Shown here: in pieces, positions 39,934 to 48,123 of the stretch | Position numbering within the stretch: position 1 is the first letter of the stretch | How the letters are laid out: each line of letters starts with the position of its first letter | Assembly (NCBI RefSeq): GCF_000418325.1 | Contig: NC_021658.1 | Span: 13,124,501-13,188,500 of the forward strand | Direction of reading: 5' to 3' | DNA length: 64,000 bases | Source: Sorangium cellulosum So0157-2 | GTDB lineage: Bacteria; Myxococcota_A; Polyangia; Polyangiales; Polyangiaceae | Notes under the pieces: model-generated | What the model saw: the letters and a program-made list of their open reading frames with translations, nothing else | Told to the model about the DNA's origin: nothing | The model's database searches: none | Translations under genes and position numbers: made by a program

Positions 39934-40115
39934 CGCGGCGCCCGGCCCTCCCGTCGCTGAGCCCGCCTGTCGCGCCTCGCCCGCACCTGGCCCCGAGCGC
40001 GGCGGCGATCTCCGGGCGCTCGCGCCCCCGCCGAAGGTTCTCGATGGTTTTCGGGATAAGGCGCCTTCTCCGGTTCTTGATCCTCGCGCCGCGGGTGTTC
40101 AGGTTCTGAGGCGCG

Positions 40116-41306
40116 ATGAGCGCGACGAGCCGACGAGCGCTGCCGAGCCGGGGCCCGCGACGGGCGGTCACCCTGCGGGGGCTCGCGATCCTCGCCTTCG
40201 CCAGCGGGTGCGCGGCCTCGCCGCTCGCGCCGGTGGGCCGCAGCGAGGCCCCCGTCGACCCGCCGGGGGACGCGCCCGCCCCCGCGCCCGATCCTCCGCC
40301 GCCGCCCGCGGAGGAGCCTGCGCTCGTCGCGCTCGAGGTCCCCGGCTTCGGGCCCGCGGTGGTCGTGCCGCCGCGCGGCGAGGGGCCGCGGCCGGTGCTC
40401 GTCGTCGCCCACGGCGCGGGCGATCGGCCCGAGTGGCACTGCGAGATCTGGCGCGCGATGGTGCGGGGGGCCGGGTTCGTGCTCTGCCCGCGCGGCAAGC
40501 CCATCGACGCCCGCATGCCGGACGGCGGCCGGATCTTCTATTACCCGGACCACTACGCGCTGAGCCGCGAGGTCGCCGCGGCGGTCGCGGCGCTGTCGAA
40601 CCGCTTCGGGGACCGGGTGGATCTCCGCGACCCGATCTACGCGGGGTTCTCGCAGGGGGCGATCATGGGCGCGCTGCTCTTGCCCGGGCACCCCGCGCGC
40701 TTCGCGCGGGCGGCGCTGATCGAGGGCGGCTACGGCGGCTTCGGCGAGTGGACGCTCGGCACCGCGCGGCGCTTCCGCGGCGGCGGCGGCGCGCGGGTGC
40801 TGCTCGCGTGCGGGCGGGCCGACTGCGCGGCGCAGGCGCGCAAGACGCAGGCGATGCTCGAGCGCGGCGGCGTCACCGCGCGCGTCCTGCACGCCGAGGG
40901 CGCCGGCCACAGCTATGGCGGCCGGATGGAGCGCGCGCTCCACGAGGCGTACCCGTGGGTCGTCGAGGGCGATCCCCGCTGGCTCGGCGGCCCCGCGGCC
41001 TCGGCGCGCGGCGAGGCCGCCCCCTCGCCGGGCGCGGCCTCGTCCTCGCCTGGCGCGGCCTCGCCCCCGCCGGGCGCGGCCGTCGCCCCTTCAGGCGGAC
41101 GCGGCGGCGAGGCTGCGCGCCCGCTCGGCCAGCCCCTGCACGACCGAGTGGAAGCTCCGCAGCTGCCGCACCTTGCCCTGGCCGAACCGCCGCTCGATGC
41201 CGCGCCGGAGGGCCGGCACCCTGGCGGTCCCGCCCGTGCAGCACACGACGTCGACCCCGTCGAACGACAGGCCGGCGTCCTGCACCGTCTGGTCGAGCGC
41301 CCGTAG
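40116..41306 (+). CDS. Alpha/beta-hydrolase lipoprotein-like protein with antisense-overlapping tail
   Basis: The first 300 residues form the protein proper: a signal with lipobox-like FASGC (Cys32), a Pro/Ala linker, and an alpha/beta hydrolase with VLVVAHGAGD, nucleophile Ser in AGFSQGAIMG and the His in GAGHSYGG, resembling PHB-depolymerase or dienelactone-hydrolase relatives. After WLGGPAAS the sequence becomes a Pro/Ala/Ser repeat and then reads on through the 3' end of the oppositely oriented Hsp70 gene for 216 bp. The tail therefore has no independent support; the original stop may have been lost. Confidence 0.75.
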   Translation: MSATSRRALPSRGPRRAVTLRGLAILAFASGCAASPLAPVGRSEAPVDPPGDAPAPAPDPPPPPAEEPALVALEVPGFGPAVVVPPRGEGPRPVLVVAHGAGDRPEWHCEIWRAMVRGAGFVLCPRGKPIDARMPDGGRIFYYPDHYALSREVAAAVAALSNRFGDRVDLRDPIYAGFSQGAIMGALLLPGHPARFARAALIEGGYGGFGEWTLGTARRFRGGGGARVLLACGRADCAAQARKTQAMLERGGVTARVLHAEGAGHSYGGRMERALHEAYPWVVEGDPRWLGGPAASARGEAAPSPGAASSSPGAASPPPGAAVAPSGGRGGEAARPLGQPLHDRVEAPQLPHLALAEPPLDAAPEGRHPGGPARAAHDVDPVERQAGVLHRLVERP

Positions 41307-42380
41307 GACCGCGTCGATCTGCCGCTCGCTCCCGGCCTCGAACTCTTCGCGGGCGATGCGCTCGCGGAGGTGCATGGACGGGTAATCGAAGCGGAACTCC
41401 GCGACCGCCTCGCTGGACAGCGCGCACTTGCTGCGCTCGATCTCCTCGAACACGCGGAACGCCAGCGAGTCTTCGACCAGGCAGAGCAGGTTGTCCATGC
41501 GCTGCCGGTCCTCGGTCCCGAGCGACCACGCCTTCACGTCGCGGAGGAAGGCGAGCACGTCGCGGTGCTGGAGCACCGTCATGTCGGCCGGGGAGCAGAG
41601 CTTCTCGACGATGGGCCGGGGCATGGTCAGCTGGTTCGAGCCGAGCGGGACGCGGTAGGTGACCTCGGCGCCGAAGTGGCGGGCGATCTTGTGGCGCATG
41701 AGGCTGCCGTCGAGCGCGTCCCCGGCGATGGAGACGCCGCCGAGCGAGAGCACGTCGGACGGCGCGAACCCTTCCGGCCGCATCCTGACGATCGTGTAAT
41801 CGGACGTCCCGCCGCCGAAGTCGGCGACGAGGACGACGGCCCCGCGGTCGAGCTCCAGGTGGAAGTCGTGCGCGGCGGCGACCGGCTCGGGGCAGAAGAA
41901 GACCTCGCGAAAGCCGGCGATCCGCGCCGCCCGCTCGAGCCGCTCCTCGGCGAGGCGGTCGTCCGCCGGGTCGGTCGAGAACTTCGCCGGCCTGCCGAGC
42001 ACGACGCGGCCGACGTCCGCGTCGAAGTGGCGGTTCGCCCGGTCGCGCATCTCCCGCAGGAAGCGGCCGATCAGGTCCTCGATGGTGACGACCCGGTGTC
42101 CGATCTGCGTGCCGGAGAAGCTCCGGTCGGGCAGGTATTTCTTGATCGATCGGATAAAGCGGCCCTGCATGCCGTTCGCGACGAAGTCGCCGATCGCCGC
42201 CGCCCCGCAGGAGAACCGCTCTTGCCCGAAGAAGAGCAGGCTCCGGAGCACGGTCGGGTCGGCCGCCGCGTCGTCGAGCGGGATGGGCGGGCAGGTCGCC
42301 TCCGCGCTGGCCGCCGAGAGCAGCGAGTTGGAGGTACCGAAATCGACGGCATACACCTCGGGCCTGAATCGTGCGGACAT
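41091..42380 (-). CDS. Hsp70-family chaperone-like protein (YegD type)
   Basis: The 429-residue protein has an Hsp70/actin ATPase fold: AVDFGTSNSLL (phosphate 1), GRPAKFS, PEPVAAA, VLVADFGGGTSDYTIV (phosphate 2) and VCCTGGTARVPALR (adenosine). It lacks the substrate-binding domain of DnaK, as YegD does. The ATG at 42380 follows GGAGGCGAGATC, a good site. An AT-rich stretch at 42430-42475 is a likely promoter region. Its 3' end overlaps the convergent hydrolase gene. Confidence 0.88.
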   Translation of the reverse strand: MSARFRPEVYAVDFGTSNSLLSAASAEATCPPIPLDDAAADPTVLRSLLFFGQERFSCGAAAIGDFVANGMQGRFIRSIKKYLPDRSFSGTQIGHRVVTIEDLIGRFLREMRDRANRHFDADVGRVVLGRPAKFSTDPADDRLAEERLERAARIAGFREVFFCPEPVAAAHDFHLELDRGAVVLVADFGGGTSDYTIVRMRPEGFAPSDVLSLGGVSIAGDALDGSLMRHKIARHFGAEVTYRVPLGSNQLTMPRPIVEKLCSPADMTVLQHRDVLAFLRDVKAWSLGTEDRQRMDNLLCLVEDSLAFRVFEEIERSKCALSSEAVAEFRFDYPSMHLRERIAREEFEAGSERQIDAVLRALDQTVQDAGLSFDGVDVVCCTGGTARVPALRRGIERRFGQGKVRQLRSFHSVVQGLAERARSLAAASA

Positions 42381-42525
42381 GATCTCGCCTCCTCGTGGGG
42401 TGCTTCGCGGGCACGGGGATCTCGCCGATTCAACCGCTTATTTACAAGCTGTCGAATGCATGAGAGAATATTGGCGGGCTCGCGGGATGACCGGATTTCG
42501 CCGCCCCGCCCGGCGAGCGCGGTGG

Positions 42526-44121
42526 TCAGGACACGCGCGTCACCCGCCGCAGCGCCACGCCGAGCGCGACGAGCGCCATCAGCGTCGGCAGCGCGACCAC
42601 GCCGACGTCGAGCCAACCAAGCCAGTCGGTCGGCTCGAGCCCGAGCGCGGGGATCGGCAGCGCGAACGCGTTGTAGGCCGCGGCGCCGAGCGCGAGGACG
42701 CCGCACGAGAGGAACAGCCACCCGAGCGCCGAGAGGAGCCCCTTGCCGAGGCGCTCCATGGCCGGCCCGCTCCGCCAGCGCCCGATGACGACCCGGATCG
42801 TGCCGGCGAGCGCGACGAGCGAGAGCGCCCCCGCGACACCCGCGGCGATGAGGATCTCGGTCTCGCTGAGCGCCCGCCGCTCGGTGATGCCGTAGACCAT
42901 GCGCAGGATCATCGCCGCGCTCGTGAAGACCGCCGCGCCCGCGGCGAGGCTCACCGCGAAGGCGAGGAGCAGCGCGACCGGCCGGGCGCGCCGCGCCTTG
43001 CGCGTCACGTCGTCCGCGGTCTGCCCCTGGGCGTTCGGGATGACCACGGTCGCGATCTCGTCGTTCGGGGCGCCCTCGGTCACGGCCGTGGCGAGCGCGC
43101 GCGCCGGCCCGAACGGGTCCTGCATGTCGAAGTCCGCGAGCAGGCGATCGAGCTCCTGCGCCGACGGCGGCCGATCCTCGCGCGTCCGGGCCATGGCGCG
43201 CTGGACCAGCGCCTCGAGCCCCTCCGGGATGTTCTTGTCGATGTCGCGCGGGCGCCGCGGGTCCTCGGTGAGCAGGCGGATCATGGTCCGGGCCGGCTCC
43301 TCCTCGGGGAAGGGGCGCTCGCCGGTGAGCATGCGGTACAGCACGGCGCCGACCGCGTAGATGTCCGCGCGGGAGTCGACCTCGGCCGAGCCTCGCGCCT
43401 GCTCCGGCGCCATGTACTGCGGCGTGCCGACCACCGAGCCCGTGCGGGTGAGATCGGCGCCGTCGAGCACCTTGGCCACCCCGAAATCGAGGATCTTCAC
43501 GTGGATGCTGCCCCCCTCGCGCCGGACGAGGAACAGGTTCGACGGCTTGAGATCGCGGTGGACGACGCCGGCCGCGTGGGCCGCGGCCAGGCCCCGGCAG
43601 ACCTGGCGCGAGATGGTGATGGCGGTCGGGAGCGGCAGCTTGCCGACCTGGTCGAGGAGGCTGCCGAGGTCCTCGCCCTTGAGCAGCTCGGTCACCATGC
43701 ACGGGCGCCCGTCCCTGAGGCGCACCACGTCCACGACGTCGATCACGTGCTCGTTGCCGACGCGCGCGATCGTCTGCGCCTCGCGCTCGAAGCGCGCCAT
43801 CGCCTCGCGGTGGCTGGCGAAGTGCTCGTGCGGCACCTTGACGGCGAAGCGCTTCGGCAGGCGGATGTGCTCGGCGACGTAGACGCGGCCCATGCCGCCC
43901 GCGCCGATCACGCCGGTGATGCAGAAGCTCCCCGCGAGCAGCTCGCCGACCATCGGGTCGGTCGCGGTCACGCCCTGGAGCTCCAGCGTTGTCGCGTCGA
44001 TGGGGCAGACGAGGAAGTCGAGCGGATACCGGACGCCGCACGCGGGGCAGCGTCGGGTGGGTCTCTCCGGGGGTGCCTGCCGCGCCTGGTCCGGGTCGGC
44101 GTGCCTGGCTAGCTCGACCAT
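42526..44121 (-). CDS. Ser/Thr protein kinase with zinc ribbon and C-terminal membrane helices
   Basis: The 531-residue protein begins with a zinc ribbon (CPACGVRYPLDFLVCP), followed by a complete Hanks-type kinase: GAGGMGRVYVAEH, AVKV, HRDLKPSN, DFGVAK, GTPQYMAPEQARG. The C-terminal 170 residues hold four hydrophobic helices (PVALLLAFAVSLAAGAAVF; ILIAAGVAGALSLVALAG; LGWLFLSCGVLALGAAAY; VGVVALPTLMALVALGV). It is typical of the large eukaryote-like kinase set of myxobacteria. It should act at the inner membrane with the kinase domain in the cytoplasm. Target unknown. Confidence 0.93.
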   Translation of the reverse strand: MVELARHADPDQARQAPPERPTRRCPACGVRYPLDFLVCPIDATTLELQGVTATDPMVGELLAGSFCITGVIGAGGMGRVYVAEHIRLPKRFAVKVPHEHFASHREAMARFEREAQTIARVGNEHVIDVVDVVRLRDGRPCMVTELLKGEDLGSLLDQVGKLPLPTAITISRQVCRGLAAAHAAGVVHRDLKPSNLFLVRREGGSIHVKILDFGVAKVLDGADLTRTGSVVGTPQYMAPEQARGSAEVDSRADIYAVGAVLYRMLTGERPFPEEEPARTMIRLLTEDPRRPRDIDKNIPEGLEALVQRAMARTREDRPPSAQELDRLLADFDMQDPFGPARALATAVTEGAPNDEIATVVIPNAQGQTADDVTRKARRARPVALLLAFAVSLAAGAAVFTSAAMILRMVYGITERRALSETEILIAAGVAGALSLVALAGTIRVVIGRWRSGPAMERLGKGLLSALGWLFLSCGVLALGAAAYNAFALPIPALGLEPTDWLGWLDVGVVALPTLMALVALGVALRRVTRVS

Positions 44122-44220
44122 CGACCGGCAGTCTAGACGAGAAGCAGGCCCCGGCGCGACGGATCGGCCGCGACGGACGTGCCGCGCGGCGCCGACCGAC
44201 CGCGCCGGCGCCGCGCGGCG

Positions 44221-44357
44221 CCTTCCGGCTCACGCGCGCTTTTCCAGCCTCGCCAGGCGATTTCCAGCCTCGCGCGGCGCCTTCCGGCCTACACGCCGCC
44301 TTCCGGTCTCGCGCGGCGCCTTCCGGCCTACATGCCGCCTTCCCGCCGCGCGCGGCG
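44221..44357. repeat. Seven degenerate 19-21-bp tandem repeats
   Basis: Units start with CCTTCCGGC or TTTCCAGCC and end in GCGCGGCG or ACGCCG (for example 44261-44279, 44280-44298, 44299-44318, 44319-44337, 44338-44357). They fill the space between the catalase stop (44368) and the kinase start (44121). Confidence 0.85.
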
Positions 44358-44367
44358 CCCGCCGGCG

Positions 44368-45618
44368 TCAGGCGGGGATGGCCTGGGGGTGGTAGTTGGC
44401 CCGCCCTGCGTCGATGGTGTGCCGGTGGAAGCCGTCCTGCTGGTGGTTGTGCACGGGCGCGAGCGGCCGGTTGATGGGGATCTCCGCGAAGTTCGGCCCG
44501 CCGAGCCGGGTGAGCTGGGTGTCGAGGTACGAGAAGAGCCGCGCCTGCATGAGCGGGTCGTTCGTGAAATCGATCCCGGGCACGACGTTCTGTACGCAGA
44601 AGGCGACCTGCTCCGTCTCGGCGAAGAAGTTGGTCGGGTTGCGGTGGAGCACGAGCTTGCCGACGCGCTTCACCGGGACGACCTCCTCCGGGACGAGCTT
44701 CGTCGCGTCGAAGAGGTCGAAGCCCAGCGTGTCCGCCTGCTCTTCCTCGATGATCTGGACGCCGAGCTCGTACTCGGGAGGGTCGCCCATCTCGATCGCC
44801 TCCCAGAGGTCGCGGCGGTGGAAGTCCGGGTCCTTGCCCGCGAGCTTCTGCGCCTCGTCCCAGACCAGCGAGTGGACGCCGAGGAGCGGCTTCCAGTGGA
44901 ACTTGACGAAGCGCGATTTGCCTTCGGCGTTGATGAAGCGGAAGGTGTGCACGCCGAAGCCCTCCATCATGCGGTAGCTCCGCGGCAGGGCGCGATCGGA
45001 CATGACCCACATGACCATGTGGGCAGTCTCCGGCACCAGCGACACGAAGTCCCAGAACGAGTCGTGCGCCGAGGCGGCCTGAGGCATCTCGTGGTGCGGC
45101 TCGGGCTTGACCGCGTGCACCACGTCCGGGAACTTGATGCCGTCCTGGATGAAGAAGACGGGCATGTTGTTGCCGACGAGATCGAAATTCCCCTCCTGCG
45201 TGTAGAATTTCACGGCGAACCCGCGCACGTCGCGCACCGTGTCCGCGGAGCCGCGCGAGCCGGCGACGGTGGAGAACCGCACGAACACCGGGGTCTTGAT
45301 CGACGGGTCCTGGAGGAATTTGGCCTTCGTGTACCTCGTCAGCGGCTCGTACACCTGGAAGTAGCCGTGAGCGCCGGATCCGCGCGCGTGGACGACGCGC
45401 TCCGGGATCCGCTCGTGGTCGAAGCGGGTTAGTTTCTCGCGGAAGTGAAAGTCCTCGAGGAGCGTCGGGCCGCGCGGGCCTGGCCTCAACGAGTCGTCGG
45501 TATGGGAGAGGGGGATCCCTTGATCGGTGGTGAGGTGCATGCCCTCGGGGCGGGACCGCGCGGCTTCAAGGGCCTTTACCTTGTCGCCCTGGTCGCTTCC
45601 TGGATCACGGACACGCAT
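44368..45618 (-). CDS. katE: Large-subunit-type (clade 2) catalase lacking its C-terminal domain
   Basis: The 416-residue product matches HPII/KatE-type catalases from the N-terminal LTTDQGIPLSHTDDSLR through GPTLLEDFHFREK, the distal His in RVVHARGSGAHGYF, the Asn in GNNMPVFF and the haem Tyr in RLFSYLDTQL. It stops at GRANYHPQAIPA, where clade 2 enzymes normally continue for a further helical part and a flavodoxin-like PfpI domain of some 150-300 residues. The GCGGCG-rich tandem repeat lies directly after the stop. The catalytic core is intact. The ATG at 45618 was chosen from the family start; its ribosome site is poor. Confidence 0.85.
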   Translation of the reverse strand: MRVRDPGSDQGDKVKALEAARSRPEGMHLTTDQGIPLSHTDDSLRPGPRGPTLLEDFHFREKLTRFDHERIPERVVHARGSGAHGYFQVYEPLTRYTKAKFLQDPSIKTPVFVRFSTVAGSRGSADTVRDVRGFAVKFYTQEGNFDLVGNNMPVFFIQDGIKFPDVVHAVKPEPHHEMPQAASAHDSFWDFVSLVPETAHMVMWVMSDRALPRSYRMMEGFGVHTFRFINAEGKSRFVKFHWKPLLGVHSLVWDEAQKLAGKDPDFHRRDLWEAIEMGDPPEYELGVQIIEEEQADTLGFDLFDATKLVPEEVVPVKRVGKLVLHRNPTNFFAETEQVAFCVQNVVPGIDFTNDPLMQARLFSYLDTQLTRLGGPNFAEIPINRPLAPVHNHQQDGFHRHTIDAGRANYHPQAIPA

Positions 45619-46114
45619 GGAGAGAAACCATACGTGGCCTGTCGGGGCCGGCAATGAGGGGAATTGCCACAAGAACGGTGGAGTCGAGGCAGGACTCCTC
45701 GGCGCTAAGGGCGGGCCTGAGGGCGTAGAGGGGCGGCGCCTGAGCGCGCTCATGGAGCGGCTGATTGGATGTTGGATGAAGAAGGCGGCGTGAGACGCGC
45801 GGAGGCCGAGCAACCATGAACGAACCTGGGACATGGCGTGTGCACGAGGGGTGGGCGGATTGGCCGAGATGAGGGCCAGAGGACGGCCCAAAGGGTGAGG
45901 ATCGCCGACGCGCGACGTGTCCGCGCAAGTCGAGCCTTGGTTGCAATTACAATTTTGTTGCGTTTACGCGAACCGTCGGCTACGCCGACGCCATGCACCC
46001 GCACAAGGAGGCTGCGCCGCACGGCCGCCGCGGCGCGATCCTCACCGCCCTCTCGCGCGCAGCTCGGCTTCACCTCATGGCGGCGCCTCGCGCGAACGGC
46101 GCCGGGGGGCGGCC
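45619..46114. other. Intergenic region between catalase and zinc island
   Basis: About 500 bases separate the leftward catalase from the rightward permease. They contain the first copy of the shared dyad (45942-45968), a small GTCGGC-TAC-GCCGAC hairpin (45973-45987), and a 41-codon frame (45993-46118) whose stop overlaps the permease GTG; it lacks a ribosome site and is not called. Nothing else recognisable. Confidence 0.5.
45942..45968. promoter_or_regulatory. Putative Zur/Fur-type operator, site 1
   Basis: The core ACAA-N5-TTGC lies at 45949-45961 in an AT-rich stretch (half-sites TGCAATTACAA and, reversed, CGTAAACGCAA). It precedes the permease-COG0523-WD40 unit. It is the weakest of the five copies. 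Confidence 0.45.
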
Positions 46115-46741
46115 GTGACCGGCGCGTCTGCGCTGCTCCTCGGGCTCGGGCTCGGCCTGCGCCACGCGACGGACGCCGATCACCTCGTCGCCATCGCCAC
46201 GCTGCTCCAGCGCGAGCGCGGGCCGCGCCGCGCCGCGATCGTCGCGGCGCTCTGGGGCCTCGGCCACTCCGCCACGTTCCTCGGCGTCGGGTTGCTCGTC
46301 GTCCTCCTCGGCCTGCGCGTCCCCGCGCCCTTCGAGACGGCGGCAGAGCTCCTCGTCGCGCTCATGCTGATCGCGCTCGGCGCATGGCAGCTCGCGCGCC
46401 CGCGGCGACCAGCGCCGGCGCCCGATCACGGCGACGCCGCGCACGCGAGATCCGTCGCCGTCGGCCTCGTCCACGGGCTCGCGGGCTCCGCCGGGATCGC
46501 CCTGCTCGCGACGACGAGCATCCCCTCGCGGCTCTGGGCCGCGGCGTACCTCGCGCTCTTCGGCCTGGGGACCGTCGCCGGCATGATCGCGCTGACCGTG
46601 ATCCTCTCGTGGCCCATCGGGTGGACGCTGGCGCGAGGGGGCGCGGCGCGCCGCGCCTCGGTCGTCGCGGCGGCGCTGCTCGGCATCGCGACCGGCCTCC
46701 TGGTCGGAGCCGATGCCCTCTTCGGCGCGGGGGCGCAATGA
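46115..46741 (+). CDS. NiCoT/UreH-type metal permease
   Basis: The 208-residue membrane protein carries the signature GLRHATDADHL, the HX4DH motif in helix 2 of nickel/cobalt transporters, followed by five further hydrophobic helices and a second conserved segment (GLVHGLAGSAGIALL). It probably moves a divalent metal across the inner membrane; given the neighbours, zinc is possible even though the family is best known for Ni and Co. It starts with a GTG at 46115 behind a G-rich site and ends in an ATGA overlap with an in-frame ATG of the COG0523 gene. Confidence 0.8.
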   Translation: MTGASALLLGLGLGLRHATDADHLVAIATLLQRERGPRRAAIVAALWGLGHSATFLGVGLLVVLLGLRVPAPFETAAELLVALMLIALGAWQLARPRRPAPAPDHGDAAHARSVAVGLVHGLAGSAGIALLATTSIPSRLWAAAYLALFGLGTVAGMIALTVILSWPIGWTLARGGAARRASVVAAALLGIATGLLVGADALFGAGAQ

Positions 46742-46782
46742 CCCGCTCGACCACGAACGAGACCCGGAATCGGAAGGGGCCC

Positions 46783-48123
46783 ATGAACCCAGGCAAGATC
46801 CCCGTCACCGTGCTCACCGGCTTCCTCGGGGCAGGCAAGACAACGCTCCTCAACCGCATCCTGACGGAGAACCACGGAAAGCGCATCGCCGTCATCGAGA
46901 ACGAGTTCGGAGAGATCGGCATCGACCAGGCCCTCGTCATCAACGCGGACGAGGAGGTCTTCGAGATGAACAACGGCTGCATCTGCTGCACCGTGCGCGG
47001 CGACCTCATCCGCATCCTCGGCAGCCTCATGAAGCGGAAGGACAGGTTCGATCACGTGCTCGTGGAGACCACGGGCCTGGCCGACCCCGGGCCGGTGGCC
47101 CAGACGTTCTTCGTCGATGACGACGTACGCGAGCTGTTCGCGCTCGACGCGATCGTCACGCTCGTCGACGCGAAGCACATCCACCTGCACCTCGAGGACT
47201 CGAGCGAGTGCAAGGAGCAGATCGCGTTCGCGGACGTCATCGTGCTCAACAAGGCCGACCTCGTCGCCGGCGGCGATCTCGACGCCCTCGAGCGGCGCCT
47301 GCGCGGCATGAACGCGCTCGCCCGCGTGCTCCGCGCCACGGGCGCCGACGTGCCGATCGCCGACGTGCTCGGCGTGGGCGGGTTCGATCTCGATCGCGCG
47401 CTCGCCCAGAGGCCGGCCTTCCTGGACCCGGAGTACCCGTTCGAGTGGGCCGGCGCGTTCGATCTGGAGGAGGGCGACTGCGATCTCGCGCTGGAGCCCG
47501 GCCCCGACGAGACCATGGATGTCGTGGTCCTGCCCCTCGCGCCGTCCGAGGATCCCGGCGCGCGCGAGGCCGCGGAGCGCGCCGTGCGGGCCTGGGCGGA
47601 GCCGGCGGCGCGCGTCGTGCCGGGCGACCGCCTGGAGATCGGAGCGCGCCCGTCCAGGCTCGACCTGCGCGCTCAGGGGACGATGCGATTCCGGCTCACC
47701 GCGCCGAAGCGCGGGCGCTACGGCCTGTATTTGCAGCACCTCCCGGGCGAGTTCGGGGCGCGGCTCGAGTCGGGCGGCGTCGTGGAGCCAGCGGGCTCGC
47801 GCGAGTTCGCGGCCGGGCACAGCCACGATGAGCAGGTGAGCTCCGTCGGGATCCACCTCGAGGGCGCGCTCGACCGCGAGCGGCTCAACCGGTGGGTCTC
47901 GGAGCTCTTGCGCGAGAAGGGTACGGACATCTTCCGGATGAAGGGCATCCTGAACCTCCGCGGCTCCGACAGCCGCTTCGTCTTCCAGGGCGTGCATATG
48001 CTCTTCGACGGGCGCGAGGATCGGCCCTGGGGGAGCGAGCGCCGCGCGAGCGATCTCGTGTTCATCGGTCGCAACCTCGACCGCGAGCAGCTGACCCGGG
48101 GGTTCCGGCGATGCCTGGCGTGA
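46783..48123 (+). CDS. COG0523 (CobW/ZigA-type) metallochaperone GTPase
   Basis: The 446-residue protein has a P-loop GFLGAGKT (13-20), the metal-binding CICC (66-69) in NNGCICCTVRGDL, the GTP-specificity NKAD, and a C-terminal CobW_C domain of which the end reads VFQGVHMLFDGREDRPWG. GTP-driven proteins of this family hand zinc to essential enzymes during shortage. GGAAGGGG precedes the ATG at 46783; an upstream in-frame ATG at 46738 overlaps the stop of the permease (ATGA) and would add 15 residues. The 3' end overlaps the WD40 gene by 13 bp. Confidence 0.92.
   Translation: MNPGKIPVTVLTGFLGAGKTTLLNRILTENHGKRIAVIENEFGEIGIDQALVINADEEVFEMNNGCICCTVRGDLIRILGSLMKRKDRFDHVLVETTGLADPGPVAQTFFVDDDVRELFALDAIVTLVDAKHIHLHLEDSSECKEQIAFADVIVLNKADLVAGGDLDALERRLRGMNALARVLRATGADVPIADVLGVGGFDLDRALAQRPAFLDPEYPFEWAGAFDLEEGDCDLALEPGPDETMDVVVLPLAPSEDPGAREAAERAVRAWAEPAARVVPGDRLEIGARPSRLDLRAQGTMRFRLTAPKRGRYGLYLQHLPGEFGARLESGGVVEPAGSREFAAGHSHDEQVSSVGIHLEGALDRERLNRWVSELLREKGTDIFRMKGILNLRGSDSRFVFQGVHMLFDGREDRPWGSERRASDLVFIGRNLDREQLTRGFRRCLA

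Noticed and set aside
44368..45618. Catalase as a member of the zinc regulon
   Set aside because: It starts over 300 bp from operator site 1 and points away; catalases are not typical Zur targets. Proximity alone is not enough.
45993..46118. 41-codon frame ending in a GTGA overlap with the permease start
   Set aside because: No ribosome site, Arg/Ala-rich, no family; the overlap is the only support.
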